A DNA stretch of 64,000 nt from Streptomyces sp. NRRL S-1022 (GTDB lineage: Bacteria > Actinomycetota > Actinomycetes > Streptomycetales > Streptomycetaceae): the NCBI RefSeq assembly GCF_000720135.1, contig NZ_JOIU01000001.1:186001-250000 (forward strand). The letters are read 5' to 3'. A model generated the notes under the pieces. The model was not told the origin of the DNA and made no database searches. It saw only the letters and a program-made list of their open reading frames with translations. Shown piece after piece: positions 1-8,746 of the stretch. Made by a program: the position numbers and the translations under genes. How positions within the stretch are numbered: position 1 is the stretch's first letter; the number at the start of each line of letters is the position of its first letter.

Positions 1-16
1 GGAGCGTCGGGGGCGG

Positions 17-1135
17 TCAGGGCTGTTCGTGGCGGGCGAAAGCAGCGGCCAGGTCGTGGGCCGTGCTGTCACCGGGATCGATTCCGCTGATCTCGGCGGA
101 CTGATGGGCGCGCTCGAACATGGCCTGCTCGTACGCGGTGAGCGCGGCCTCCGTCTCACCGGGGTGGGCAGCGAGCGCCCGACCGAGTTCGGTGCCGTCG
201 AACATCGCAAGGTTGGCGCCCTCGCCATTGGGGGCGGCGAGATGCGCGGCGTCGCCGAGGAGGGTCACGCCGGGGACCCGGTCCCAGCGGATACCGGCCG
301 GCAGGGCGTACAAAGGGCGCAGGGCCGGCGGGGTGTCGGTGCCGGTGATCAGCGCGGTGAGTTCCGGCGCCCAGCCCGCGAACTCCGCCGCGATCCGCGT
401 GGTGGCCGCCGTGGGGTCGGTGAAATCGACGGTGGCGAACCAGTCCCGGGGCCTGGTCAGACCGACATAGGCGTGCAGGGTGTCGTTCCGCTCCCGGTGG
501 GCGAAGATCTCCCGGCCCGGTGCGGGCGCGATCATCGAGCCGCCGCCGACCGCCTTCGCGGCGGCCGGGTGCCGGGTGCCGGCGTCGTACAGGTAGGTCT
601 CCACGACCGACCTGCCGGTGTATTCGGGCACAACCGCGGTGAGCAGGGGGCGCACGCGTGACCAGGCGCCGTCGGCGCCGACCAGCAGCCCGGTGACCGC
701 GATCGTGCCGTCGCCGAAGACCACCTCGTGGCGGCCCTCGCCCAGGGCGCGGACGTCGGTGACCTTGCGGTCCCAGCGGACGGTGCCCGGCGGCAGCGAG
801 TCGAGCAGGAGCCGGCGCAGTTCGCCGCGCTGTACCTCCGGGCGTCCGCCGGTGCCGTCGTCGGCCTTGTCGAACAGGACGGTCCCATCCGTGTCGAGGA
901 TGCGCATCGCCTGCCGGCCGTCCAGGACGATGGCTCGGAACTCGTTCATCAAGTCCGCCGCCTGGAGAGCGAGTTGACCGTTGTAGTCGTGGATGTCGAG
1001 CAGTCCGCCCTGCGAGCGCGCGGTCGGTGAGGGCTCTGCCTCGTACACGGTGGCCGGTATGCGGTGCAGGTGCAGGACGCGGGCGAGGGCAAGGCCGCCG
1101 AGCCCGGCACCGATGATCGTGACGGTTGTGGTCAT
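17..1135 (-). CDS. TetX-like FAD-dependent monooxygenase
   Basis: Flavoprotein hydroxylase of 372 residues, expected to use FAD, NAD(P)H and O2 in the cytoplasm. An N-terminal Rossmann motif GAGLGG (residues 9-14) binds FAD, a WDRK segment follows near residue 115, and the second FAD motif LLGDAAHLAAPNGEGANLA lies near residue 290. The run GGLLDIH, the PEVQRGELRRLLLDSLPP region and the EFAGWAPEL segment resemble the TetX tetracycline-inactivating monooxygenase (about 388 residues) more than general aromatic hydroxylases. ATG at 1135 was chosen because GGGAGG lies 8-9 bases upstream and the protein then starts directly at the FAD fold. Substrate is unknown; resistance is inference only. The gene is complete, with its stop at the window edge. 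Confidence 0.85.
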   Translation of the reverse strand: MTTTVTIIGAGLGGLALARVLHLHRIPATVYEAEPSPTARSQGGLLDIHDYNGQLALQAADLMNEFRAIVLDGRQAMRILDTDGTVLFDKADDGTGGRPEVQRGELRRLLLDSLPPGTVRWDRKVTDVRALGEGRHEVVFGDGTIAVTGLLVGADGAWSRVRPLLTAVVPEYTGRSVVETYLYDAGTRHPAAAKAVGGGSMIAPAPGREIFAHRERNDTLHAYVGLTRPRDWFATVDFTDPTAATTRIAAEFAGWAPELTALITGTDTPPALRPLYALPAGIRWDRVPGVTLLGDAAHLAAPNGEGANLAMFDGTELGRALAAHPGETEAALTAYEQAMFERAHQSAEISGIDPGDSTAHDLAAAFARHEQP

Positions 1136-1874
1136 GAGGGGGTCCTCCCGGTCGTGAGGTGCTCGGGTGGCGGGGCCCGGTGGGGGCCGCGGCCGATGAA
1201 CTCCACTGTCCGGACAGGCGCCGACGGTCCACCGACACGGCGCCGACAAGTCGGAGCCGGCGCTGACAACGGGCCGACACGCCCCCGCGTCAGGCGCCGG
1301 CCGGTCAGGGCCTCGGGGAGCGTGCGGTCTCCTCCAGGCGGACCGCACACCGCCTCGTCCAGCCGTCGCCCAAATCCAGACCGGACCTGCCCGCATCGAC
1401 GTCCCTCGACACGAGAAGGTCCTCCCAGCTGCACTGCGGATCGTGTCAGGCCACCTCGGCCGCTACGGCGAGGCCCAGCGGCCGACGTTGTTCACCAGCA
1501 GGGTGCCTATTGCCCAGGGAAACGGCGGAGGATGTCGTGTTAGGTCAATGCGGTTATGGCACATCCACTCGGCGAAGTGCGTAGATCGCGTCCTCAAAAG
1601 CGTTGATGCTGGTCACCGCTCATCGAGCGAGCCAGCGCAGGGGAGCGCTCCCCTGGCTTGTTTCTGTTATTCGGAGGGCGACCTCTCTGCATGAGCACAG
1701 GCTCACCCCGAAACATGCAGATCATGTCGGCTTGGCTTTTGAACCGCGGGACCGGACGCTACGTACCAGTGACCGTGGGCGGCACCGTGCCGCCTGGCGT
1801 ACTGCCAGGGAAACGGGTCGGCGGGCACACGTTGGTCGCGGGTTGCACCGTGCAGCGTCCGCCGGGACGCGGGT
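1136..1874. other. Non-coding stretch with a palindrome and a possible SDR scrap
   Basis: No convincing complete gene is seen. On the minus strand around 1461-1507 the short reading LLVNNVG resembles the NNxG motif of short-chain dehydrogenases, so a small SDR remnant may be present. A perfect 18 bp palindrome CAGGGGAGCGCTCCCCTG lies at 1638-1655. It has no T-run, so it is more operator-like than terminator-like. This stretch probably contains the promoters of the acyltransferase gene to the right and of the monooxygenase to the left. Confidence 0.4.
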
Positions 1875-3143
1875 GTGGTACACGGTGCCCATAGAAGGGG
1901 TCGAGCGATTTCAGTAGATTCGAGCCGCCCGGTCAGCAGTGCTCTCCGATGGAGTCGGCGCAGCGGAACAGGACGAGAGGACGAGCCGGGCACACGTACG
2001 TCGGTACCGGGTCTGGATGGGCTCCGCGGGCTGGCGGCACTGTACGTCGTCTTGTTCCACTGCTGGTTGTACACCTTCCCGGGCTTTCCCAATAGCTCGG
2101 CGCCCGCGTGGCTGGACGGGCTCAAGTTCGGGCGCCTCGCTGTCGTCTTCTTTCTGGTGCTGTCGGGCTTCTCCCTCGCAATCTCTCCAGCGGGTCGTAA
2201 TTGGCGGTCGGCTGGCATTGGTGAGTTTCTGCGCCGGCGCGCCTGGCGGATCCTGCCCCCGTATTGGGCGGCACTGGCCATAAGCCTGATCCTTTCTTGG
2301 TTTGTGGTACCCGCTTCGCACCTCGGACGGCCGACCGGCGCGTCAGTGCTGGTGTACGGCCTCGTTGCTCAGGACAATTTCTCCGCTCCCACACCGAATG
2401 GCGCGTTCTGGTCGATCGGAGTGGAGGTCGAACTCTATCTCCTCTTTCCGCTTTTCCTTTTCCTGCGGCGCCGGTTGAATGCGGTGGCACTGATCGCATG
2501 TGTGACTCTTCCGGTGATCGCCCGTGGCTTGATGGCGACTGACGCATCTCCCGTGGAGGGCAACAACTGGCTCGCTCCACACCTTGCTCCCGTGTTCGTT
2601 GCAGGCATAATCGGCGCAGGAGTCGTCAATGCGTCGGAACGGGTGCAACGCCTGCCGTGGGGGTGGTTCGCAGGGCTGGCCGCCCTGCCTGTGCTGGCTC
2701 TCGGCCTCATCCAAGGTTCCGTGTGGACCGTGGACCACTATTTCTGGGTGGATCTTGCCATTGCTCCCGCCATGACGATGCTGCTTTCCGCAGTTTCCAC
2801 CGGCAGGCCCGCCACCCTCGTACGGCTTCTGACCGCACGCCCCATGCAGAGTCTCGGCAGCTTCTCTTACAGTCTTTACCTGATCCATCTGCCGATTGTC
2901 ATGGCCGTGATCCGCCGAGTAGCCCCGCATTTTGTATCGCCCGGTCTGCCCACATTTTGGTTTACGCTTGCCCTGGCCCTGCCGGTTTCGGTGCTTGGAG
3001 CCTGGCTCTTCTCCCGGATCTTCGAAATTCCCTTTAAGCAGAACCGATCCTGGAAATCCCTGATCGCGCAAAGACGTTCTCGCTGGTCTGGTGCGAGCGC
3101 CCAAGAGGCACAGGGGTTGTTCGAGGAATCCGCACAAAGGTGA
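1875..3143 (+). CDS. Acyltransferase 3 family membrane protein (OafA/YrhL-like)
   Basis: Integral-membrane O-acyltransferase of about 422 residues. The family transfers acetyl or other acyl groups to sugars, polysaccharides or secondary metabolites at the cytoplasmic membrane. The Acyl_transf_3 hallmark GLDGLRGLAALYVVLFH lies near residue 48, a FFLVLSGF segment near 90, FLRRRAWRILPPYW near 115 and WSIGVEVELYLLFP near 155, with about ten hydrophobic helices overall. The first in-frame start before the conserved region is GTG 1875, with only a weak ribosome site, so the N-terminus is uncertain. Its TGA overlaps a possible GTG of the broken acyl-CoA dehydrogenase downstream. G+C appears somewhat lower than in the neighbours, consistent with transfer. 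Confidence 0.8.
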   Translation: MVHGAHRRGRAISVDSSRPVSSALRWSRRSGTGREDEPGTRTSVPGLDGLRGLAALYVVLFHCWLYTFPGFPNSSAPAWLDGLKFGRLAVVFFLVLSGFSLAISPAGRNWRSAGIGEFLRRRAWRILPPYWAALAISLILSWFVVPASHLGRPTGASVLVYGLVAQDNFSAPTPNGAFWSIGVEVELYLLFPLFLFLRRRLNAVALIACVTLPVIARGLMATDASPVEGNNWLAPHLAPVFVAGIIGAGVVNASERVQRLPWGWFAGLAALPVLALGLIQGSVWTVDHYFWVDLAIAPAMTMLLSAVSTGRPATLVRLLTARPMQSLGSFSYSLYLIHLPIVMAVIRRVAPHFVSPGLPTFWFTLALALPVSVLGAWLFSRIFEIPFKQNRSWKSLIAQRRSRWSGASAQEAQGLFEESAQR

Positions 3144-3956
3144 CAAAAAGAGAGGTTACCTTCGCCCTCCGCCCCACCTGCGACGACCCGTGCTCCGCGG
3201 AGCTGGCCGACCGCCTGCGCGACTGCCTCGACGGTGAACTCGCCGACCACGAACGCGAACGCGGCCTCACCCACGCCACCCGCCTCACCCGCGCCGACCT
3301 CGAACCGGTCTGGCGTCGTAGCCGCGAACTCGGCTTCTACGGCATCCACTACCACCCCGAGACGTACGGCGGCCAGAACCTCACCTACACCCAACTCTGC
3401 GCTCTGAAGGAGGAGATCGGTGCCAGCGGACGCGTCCTCGCGCACAGCGTGCTCGGCGACATGGGCGGCCCGCTGCGCGCGGGCGGCATCCTCAAGCACG
3501 CCACCGACTACCAGCTGGACAGGTAGCTGCTGCCGCTCATCCGGGGCGAGCGGGCGTGCTGCTTCTCCCTCACCGAGACCGACGCCGGCTCCGACGTTCG
3601 CTCCATGCGCACAGTCGCCGTACGGGACAAAGACGGCTACCGGCTGACCGGGCACAAGGTGTTCTCCTCGGCTGGTCCCTATGGCCGGAACCGGTGAACA
3701 GGAAGGCGACAGGCCACGGTTCTCCGCCTTCCTCGTGGACCTGGACAGCGTCGGCTGTCGCGTCGAGCACAGAGCGACACCGGATGTCCGCGAACACATC
3801 GAGAGCGACATCGTCCTCGACGACTGGCCACGTCCCCGCCGCCAATCTCCTCGGCGACGAAGGCACCAGGGCACCTTCGGGGAGTCGGAGTGCTCACCGG
3901 GGCCGGAGGCGTCGCCGGGGCGCCTCCAGCGATGCGAGCAGAAGCGTGCCGGTAAC
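3140..3956 (+). pseudogene. Acyl-CoA dehydrogenase, broken
   Basis: The reading begins at GTG 3140 and looks like an acyl-CoA dehydrogenase N-terminal domain (VWRRSRELGFYGIHYHPETY, LKEEIGASGRVLAHSVLGD). An in-frame TAG at 3523-3525 ends it. The same frame then continues with the flavin/substrate-loop motif FSLTETDAGSDVRSM and the segment YRLTGHKVFSSAGP. A frameshift near 3700 moves the homology to FSAFLVDLDSVG, and another near 3825 moves it to AANLLGDEG and GVLTGAGG. The C-terminal half with the catalytic base is absent. Several independent lesions show a decaying gene rather than sequencing noise, though one lesion could be an error. Confidence 0.8.
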
Positions 3957-4225
3957 GGAGCGTCCCGGTGGTACGGGGGAGACCCGCTCCTTGATCGAAC
4001 TCTGCAAACCGCAGTCTGGATGCGGGATCTGACAGGCCAGCGACAGCTGTGACCCGGCCCCGGACGGCGCCACCCCTGGCTCCGAGCCCAGGGTGGCCGA
4101 CAGCCGCCGTCGTTCGTCAGCCGCGGGCCGGGACCAGCCACCGAGGACCTCACGCCCGAGTGCTGTACTGCCGGTGAGCCACGCGGCGTGCGTGCGGGCG
4201 GGCGCGGAAGGCGTAGGAGTGAAGG

Positions 4226-4465
4226 GTGCACCTCTCACCGCCGGTCGAGTGGATGCTGGCCCGCTCCGTGACGGCTCTGCCGTCGCCCGGGGCACGGCCG
4301 CTGCTGTTCGAGCAGAAAGCGGACGGGTTCCGCGTCCTCGTGTTCACCGGCGCCAAGCCGTACCTCCAGTCCAGTCGCGGCGCCGATCTTGGCCCGGCCC
4401 TCCCGGAGATCACCCGGGCCGCGGCCGCGCTCGGCGTCGAGGCGGTCGTCGACGGCGTCATGTGA
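4226..4465 (+). pseudogene. ATP-dependent DNA ligase, 5' half (interrupted)
   Basis: This is the start of an adenylation domain: SPPVEWMLARSVTALPSPG, then EQKADGFRVLVFTG, which contains motif I (KADGFR) with the lysine that takes AMP, then LQSSRGADLGPALPEI and GVEAVVDG. The reading stops at TGA right after VVDG. In this family VVDG is normally followed at once by ELVVW; exactly that continuation (AELVVWHDSRLDF) is found 2.2 kb downstream at 6661. The two pieces therefore appear to be one gene split by the segment that carries the MFS and CGNR genes. Confidence 0.75.
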
Positions 4466-4573
4466 GCTGTGAGTGTGTCTCAGCCTGCTGATGTCTCACA
4501 CGCTCCGGGCCGCAAGCATCGGCGCAACTGTCTGCCAATCAGTTGTTGGAGAGGGCTCAGCGCTTCGTGCCGT

Positions 4574-5806
4574 CTACGACAGCGGGCGGTCGGCCTGGTT
4601 CCGGTGCCCGTTCAGCAGGAGCGCGCCCAGCACGGCCGCAGCGGCCTGGCAGCCGGCCACCGCGAGGACGAGGCTTCCCGGTCCGGCGGCCTGCCAGACG
4701 CCCGCGAGTGCGGCCCCACCCGCGGCGAAAGTGCTCTTTAGGCTTGCTCCAAGGGTAAACACCTGGGTGCGGGCGTTCGGGGGCGCGTAGCGGTCGCGGC
4801 CGGCCAGCAGCGCGGCGAAGAGCGGGCCGGTGCAGCACCCCGCCAGGGCGAAGCCGCCGAATGCCGCGGTGGCGCTGCCCATCCAGGGCACGGCGGCCAG
4901 CGGCACCCCGGTCGCGAACAGCATGGCGATGACGGTCCATTCGGGGCGCTGGGCGCCCCACGGTCGCCATGCGTACGCCAGGGAACCGGTCAGCGAGCCG
5001 AGCGCCATAGCTGTCATCAGGCCGCCCGCAGCCCAGGGCGTCTGGTAGCGGGCGGCAAGCAGCACGCAGACCACGGGCAGGGCGCCGGTCCCGAACTGGC
5101 CCACCCCGCTGGCCCATGTGATCGAGCGCAGAGGCGGGTTGCGGACCAGTAGCACGGCGGCAGTACCCAGATCCGCAGGGCGTAGTGCGGGGCTCCGTCC
5201 GGGGCGGGGGCGCAGCGGCAGGGCGGAAACGAGCAGACCGCCTGCCGCGGCCCCGGCGCCCAATGCCACGAGCGCCAAAGCGGGGCTGGTCGCCGCCGCA
5301 AGGACAGAGGCGAGGGCCGGCCCGGCTATCCCAGCAAGGTTGTAGGAGACTGCGTCCAGGCTGAAGGCGCGGCCTCGCTCCGAGGACGGTAGCAGGTCAC
5401 TCAGCAGGCTGGTCAGGCCGCCAGTCAGCAGGGGAGTGCAGCAGCCTGCCGCGCCCGCCACGGCCAGGACGACCGGAGTGGGCGCCCGTCCGGCCAACCC
5501 CGCCACGGCGGTCAGTCCCGTCCCGTAGAACACCAGGCAGCCGACGTGGAACAACCTGCGGCGTCGGACCCGGTCAGCGAGGGCACCGGCCACTGGAGCG
5601 GCGACAACGCTGGGCACCAGCAGGGCCGCGACCAGAGCACCCCCGAAGCCAGCGCTGCCAGTACGGTCCACAGCAAGCACCACCAGGCCGACCCGCGCCC
5701 CTTCGGAGGCGAGACGGACCGGCAGTGCCACCTGCATGTAGCGGATGAGCACCCACCTGTATGTGTCTGAACGCGTCCCCGGATTCACGGACGTCTGCGT
5801 ACGCAC
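4574..5806 (-). CDS. MFS transporter (drug-export type)
   Basis: Protein of 410 residues with about twelve hydrophobic helices and no other domain, fitting a proton-driven major facilitator exporter. The loop after helix 2 reads GALADRVRRRRLF, the family's conserved basic loop (D-R-x-x-R-R), and the SSERGRAFSLDAVSYNLAG segment is typical of Streptomyces exporters of the EntS/DHA3-like type. GTG 5806 was chosen because GGAGG lies six bases upstream. It is divergent from the CGNR regulator gene, 74 bases apart, with a palindromic operator candidate near that regulator's start, so the regulator probably controls it. The pair sits in the segment that interrupts the DNA ligase gene. Substrate cannot be read from sequence. 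Confidence 0.85.
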   Translation of the reverse strand: MRTQTSVNPGTRSDTYRWVLIRYMQVALPVRLASEGARVGLVVLAVDRTGSAGFGGALVAALLVPSVVAAPVAGALADRVRRRRLFHVGCLVFYGTGLTAVAGLAGRAPTPVVLAVAGAAGCCTPLLTGGLTSLLSDLLPSSERGRAFSLDAVSYNLAGIAGPALASVLAAATSPALALVALGAGAAAGGLLVSALPLRPRPGRSPALRPADLGTAAVLLVRNPPLRSITWASGVGQFGTGALPVVCVLLAARYQTPWAAGGLMTAMALGSLTGSLAYAWRPWGAQRPEWTVIAMLFATGVPLAAVPWMGSATAAFGGFALAGCCTGPLFAALLAGRDRYAPPNARTQVFTLGASLKSTFAAGGAALAGVWQAAGPGSLVLAVAGCQAAAAVLGALLLNGHRNQADRPLS

Positions 5807-5863
5807 TGCGTGCCTCCAGGTGGGATACCGAAGTTCGACCGCCTGCGCGGCTTACTCTCCTCT

Positions 5864-5886
5864 CGTCATACCCTGAAGGTATGACG
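5864..5886. promoter_or_regulatory. Perfect palindrome at the MFS/CGNR divergent start
   Basis: CGTCATACC and GGTATGACG form 9 bp perfect arms around the five bases CTGAA. The site covers the ATG at 5881, so a bound protein would block the CGNR gene's initiation region and sit about 60 bases upstream of the MFS start. An autoregulatory operator is the simplest reading (inference). Confidence 0.55.
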
Positions 5887-6483
5887 ACATGTGTGTCCGA
5901 CGCACCGCCGCCCTGCCGCTCATACTCGGGGGTGAGCTTCACCTTCGTCAGTGATCACCTGGCCCTCGATTTCGCCGCCACCGTGGCCTGGCGCACCACT
6001 CAGCACAAGGAACTGCTGGCCGAGCCAGAAGACTTCGCCCAGTGGGCCGCCGAAGCCCGGGTGGTCGACTGCCTGGAGGCGGTGAGTCAGGCGGACCTGT
6101 CCCAAGCCCATATGCTGCGCGAGGCGATCTACCGGCTCTCCCTCGCCGCCTCCGAGGGAGAGCCGGCTGACCCGCGAGACATCGCCCGGATCCGGCAGGC
6201 CGCCGCACGCCCACCGGTGCGCCCCGTACTTCAGGCCTTGGGCCAGGTGGAACGCCGGGGCGGAGTCCAAGAGGTGCTGGCCACCCTTGCCGCGACCGCC
6301 AGCGAGCTGCTCGGCGGACCCGACCGCCTGCTCATCCGGCACTGCGCCGGTGAGCCATGCACCCGTCTCTTCATCGACCGCTCCCGTGCAGGCACCCGAC
6401 GCTGGTGCTCAAAGCGGAGCTGCGGCAGCAGGATCAACGCCGCCGCCTACCGCCGCCGCACCCGCGAGGACGAGCAGGCCTGA
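5881..6483 (+). CDS. CGNR zinc-finger transcriptional regulator
   Basis: About 200 residues. The N-terminal part (FVSDHLALDFAATVAW) is the ABATE-type ligand domain seen at the front of this family. The C-terminal part has the four-cysteine finger: CAGEPCTRLFIDRSR, then RRWCSKRSCGSRINAAAYRRR. The name-giving CGNR is CGSR here, a conservative variant that keeps the metal-binding Cys. ATG 5881 lies inside a palindrome; GTG 5932 is a possible alternative start. It is divergent from the MFS exporter and probably regulates it. Both genes are intact although the flanking ligase halves are degraded, which suggests later arrival. Confidence 0.85.
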   Translation: MTTCVSDAPPPCRSYSGVSFTFVSDHLALDFAATVAWRTTQHKELLAEPEDFAQWAAEARVVDCLEAVSQADLSQAHMLREAIYRLSLAASEGEPADPRDIARIRQAAARPPVRPVLQALGQVERRGGVQEVLATLAATASELLGGPDRLLIRHCAGEPCTRLFIDRSRAGTRRWCSKRSCGSRINAAAYRRRTREDEQA

Positions 6484-6660
6484 CCCGAAGCATGCACCAG
6501 AGGCAGGCACTTCTGTGGACAGCGGCTCTCTGTCTCCAACCCGGAACCGTCCACGTCTGCGTGCCCTGCCACCGGCCCTGTCATCCGCCGCTACGAACGT
6601 GTTCCACCCGGCACGTAGGGAAACGAGCGTCTGACGACGAGACAGCTGAGGTAAGACACA

Positions 6661-7140
6661 TAGACGCCGAGCTGGTGGTCTGGCATGACAGCAGGCTGGA
6701 CTTCGCAGCGCTGCAGCACCGAGCCCGGCTCCGCGGCGCCAGGGCCGAGCGCACCGCCCGGGACAGCCCGCCCACCTGATCACCTTCGATCTGCTTGAGG
6801 TCTCCGGCACCGTCCTCATGGACCAGCCCCCGCATCAGCGCAGGAGCGCGCTGGAGAACCTCTTCGCGTCCCTCGCGCACGCAGTGCCCTGAGCGCTGTG
6901 CCCGCAGACCGCCGATGCCGCAACGGCCCGCACGTGGCTGGACCCGGCGTGGGGAACTGCGGGCGTCGAAGGCTTGATGATCAAGGATTCCGGGTCCCGG
7001 TACCGGCCTGGGGAGCGAGGGTGGCTGCAGCTGAGGACGCGTACGACGGCGGAGGGAATCATCGGTGCGGTCACCGGAGCCGTTCACGCGCCGCAGAATC
7101 TCCTGTTCGGCCGACTCGACCCGGCGCCGCCTCCGGCTGA
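6661..7140 (+). pseudogene. ATP-dependent DNA ligase, 3' half (interrupted, degraded)
   Basis: Begins AELVVWHDSRLDFAALQHRA, the exact continuation of the half ending at 4462. A frameshift near 6770 moves the homology to LITFDLLEVSGT and SALENLFASLAHAVP. A stop at about 6891 and a further shift then lead to VEGLMIKDSGSRYRPGERGW, which has the ligase motif V-like lysine, and to TTAEGIIGAVTGAVHAPQNL at the end of the adenylation domain. The C-terminal OB domain is lost and the reading runs into unrelated remnants. The number of lesions says the gene had decayed well beyond a simple split. Confidence 0.7.
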
Positions 7141-7264
7141 TCGCCCGTTCCACCCCTCTATCCCGGCCCGCGGCGGCCGAGCTTGGAGCCGTCCTGCGTC
7201 CTGCCGGGCCGGAGCACCCCTGGTACGGCCGGCGCTTCTCCGTCGGGTGGGGCACATCCGAGCC

Positions 7265-7417
7265 GCGGGCTTCGAGGAGTTCAGCCTCAAGCACGGCGAT
7301 CCAATTGTCGGAAAAGCGGAGGGTGGAGCGGGTGCCTTCAAGGCGTTCTTGAAGGGTGCGGTGTTCGCGGGTCAGCTGCTGAACGCGGTCCTTCAGTGTG
7401 GCGTTCTCGGGGGTCAA
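7265..7417 (-). pseudogene. Coiled-coil fragment (DUF6262/TnpC-like)
   Basis: About 50 residues of heptad-rich sequence (LKDRVQQLTREHRTLQERLE, LRFSDNWIAVLEAELLEA). It resembles the C-terminal coil of DUF6262/TnpC-type proteins that accompany tyrosine recombinases in actinobacterial transposons. Both ends are lost. The identification rests on pattern alone. Confidence 0.4.
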
Positions 7418-7461
7418 GGACTGAAGCGGCTCGCCCCGATAGTCAACCCCGCCCCCCAGCA

Positions 7462-7582
7462 GCCCGCTACCGGGCCGCGTCCATGTTGTCCAGGACGGCG
7501 ACGCCCACCAGGCTCAGGTGCCGCTGATGACCGACGCCGAAGCCACCGACTGGTTCACCGCCACAGCGGCCGGGGAAATCTG
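7462..7582 (+). pseudogene. C-terminal fragment of an unidentified protein
   Basis: The reading VVQDGDAHQAQVPLMTDAEA followed by TDWFTATAAGEI and a TGA looks coding and ends 20 bases before a strong hairpin. No family was recognised. The 5' part is missing, abutting the ligase and coiled-coil remnants. Confidence 0.3.
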
Positions 7583-7602
7583 ACCAGCGTCCGCACACGC
7601 CA

Positions 7603-7640
7603 CGGGCCCCGGGGGATCAGCTATGACATCCCGGGGCCCG
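7603..7640 (+). terminator. GC-rich hairpin terminator
   Basis: The arms CGGGCCCCGGG and CCCGGGGCCCG pair, with a small bulge, around a loop of about 11 bases, shortly after the stop at 7582. There is no T-run, as is usual in Streptomyces. It could serve either strand. Confidence 0.5.
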
Positions 7641-7684
7641 CGGTATGGAGTCGGACTGTTCAACGATGTCGGGACGCGCCGCCG

Positions 7685-7864
7685 TCACGCCTCGGGCTGA
7701 GGCTCCACCTGGCGCAGGCAGTACACGCACCTGGACTCCGGGTCGACGCGGCCCATGCACCGTCGGCGGTCCGCGCGTTCACGCGCAGGCCCCCAGTCGC
7801 TACCGTCGATCTTGCCGTCGTCGTAGACGTCCCACTGCTCGAATCGATTGCGCGTCGTCGCTGG
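7685..7864 (-). pseudogene. Small cysteine-containing protein, C-terminal fragment
   Basis: The minus-strand reading contains FEQWDVYDDGKIDGSDWG, then RRCMGRVDPESRCVYCLR, and stops at 7685. It looks coding, with three cysteines that could bind a metal, but has no clear start and runs upstream into sequence overlapping the cas7e tail. The family was not recognised. Confidence 0.3.
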
Positions 7865-7924
7865 GCAGGGAGTCGGCCATCTCGGGGCGCTGTGGTCGCT
7901 GCACCAGCAGTCCCGCAGCAGCGG

Positions 7925-8012
7925 CATGCACCGGCCCGGCACCGAACTCGGCTCGGCCGTACCCCGGCTGATGCCGGCTGCCGTGGCCGACCGCCTGGAG
8001 CAGCGCGGATGA
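7925..8012 (+). pseudogene. cas7: cas7e (casC) 3' remnant
   Basis: Only the last 25 or so codons are recognisable: TELGSAVPRLMPAAVADRLEQ. They resemble the C-terminus of actinobacterial type I-E Cas7 backbone proteins. The TGA (8010-8012) overlaps the ATG of cas5e as in complete I-E operons, and the position directly before cas5e supports the call. The rest of the gene, with cas3, cse1 and cse2, is gone. The fragment is short, so identity depends mainly on context. Confidence 0.5.
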
Positions 8013-8746
8013 GCGTCCTCGTGCTGCAGTTGGCCGGGCCCCCGCAGTCGTGGGAGGCCGCGGCCCGCTTCGCCCGCCGCGGCACGGAAAACGCGCCCAC
8101 CAAGAGCGGCGTGGTCGGCCTGCTCGCGGCCGCGCTGGGCCTGGACCGCGATGCCGACCAGCAGCTCGCCGAGCTTGCCGAGCTGCGCTTCGGCGTGCGC
8201 ATCGACCAGCCCGGCACCCGCATCCGCGACTTCCAGACCGCGCACCACCTCGACACCGGCGAGGCCATGCCGCTGTCGGAGCGGTTCTACCTGGCCGACG
8301 CCGTGTTCGTCGCCGCAGTCGAGGGCGACGACGCGCTGGTCGACCGGCTCGCCATCGCACTGCGCGCACCGGCGTACCTGCCCTACCTGGGACGCCGCTC
8401 TTGCCCGCCCGTACGCCCCATCGAGCCCGCCGTCCACCGCGGCGAGGCCGGCCTGGAGCGGGTGCTCGCCGAAGAGCCGTGGCGTGCCGCCGACTGGTGC
8501 CAGAAGCGGCGCAGCCACCAAGAGCGCGTTGAGCTGACGATGCTGCTCGAAGCCCTCACAGGCGACGGCGGTACGCAGCCACTGGGAGACACGCTGCGGG
8601 ATCAGCCGCTCAGCTTCGACCCTCGTCACCGCCGCTACGCGCTGCGCACCGCCCACAGCCGCACAGTCCTGGTCGCCAACGCCCCCGCCCGCCCGCGCCG
8701 GGCCGCCCCGGCGCACGACCCCACCGGACATCTGGAAGGCGCCTGA
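8009..8746 (+). CDS. cas5e: Type I-E CRISPR-associated protein Cas5e (CasD)
   Basis: Complete gene for 245 residues, the usual length. Cas5e caps the 5' end of the crRNA in the Cascade surveillance complex. The N-terminus LVLQLAGPPQSWEAAARFA is the classic Cas5 start, followed by TKSGVVGLLAAALG, RIRDFQTAHHL, LSERFYLADAVF and LGRRSCPPVRPI. ATG 8009 overlaps the stop of the cas7e remnant, and its TGA overlaps the cas6e ATG at 8746, the standard cas7-cas5-cas6 order. With cas3, cse1, cse2, most of cas7, cas2 and any array absent and cas6/cas1 broken, it is an orphan and unlikely to support interference. Confidence 0.93.
   Translation: MSVLVLQLAGPPQSWEAAARFARRGTENAPTKSGVVGLLAAALGLDRDADQQLAELAELRFGVRIDQPGTRIRDFQTAHHLDTGEAMPLSERFYLADAVFVAAVEGDDALVDRLAIALRAPAYLPYLGRRSCPPVRPIEPAVHRGEAGLERVLAEEPWRAADWCQKRRSHQERVELTMLLEALTGDGGTQPLGDTLRDQPLSFDPRHRRYALRTAHSRTVLVANAPARPRRAAPAHDPTGHLEGA

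Noticed and set aside
17..1135. Calling the monooxygenase a tetracycline-resistance determinant
   Set aside because: Similarity to TetX is clear by motif, but many Streptomyces homologues have other substrates, so only the family is claimed.
3140..3526. A complete small acyl-CoA dehydrogenase-like gene
   Set aside because: The 128-codon frame is only the N-terminal domain. The same homology continues after the TAG and through later frameshifts, so it is a pseudogene.
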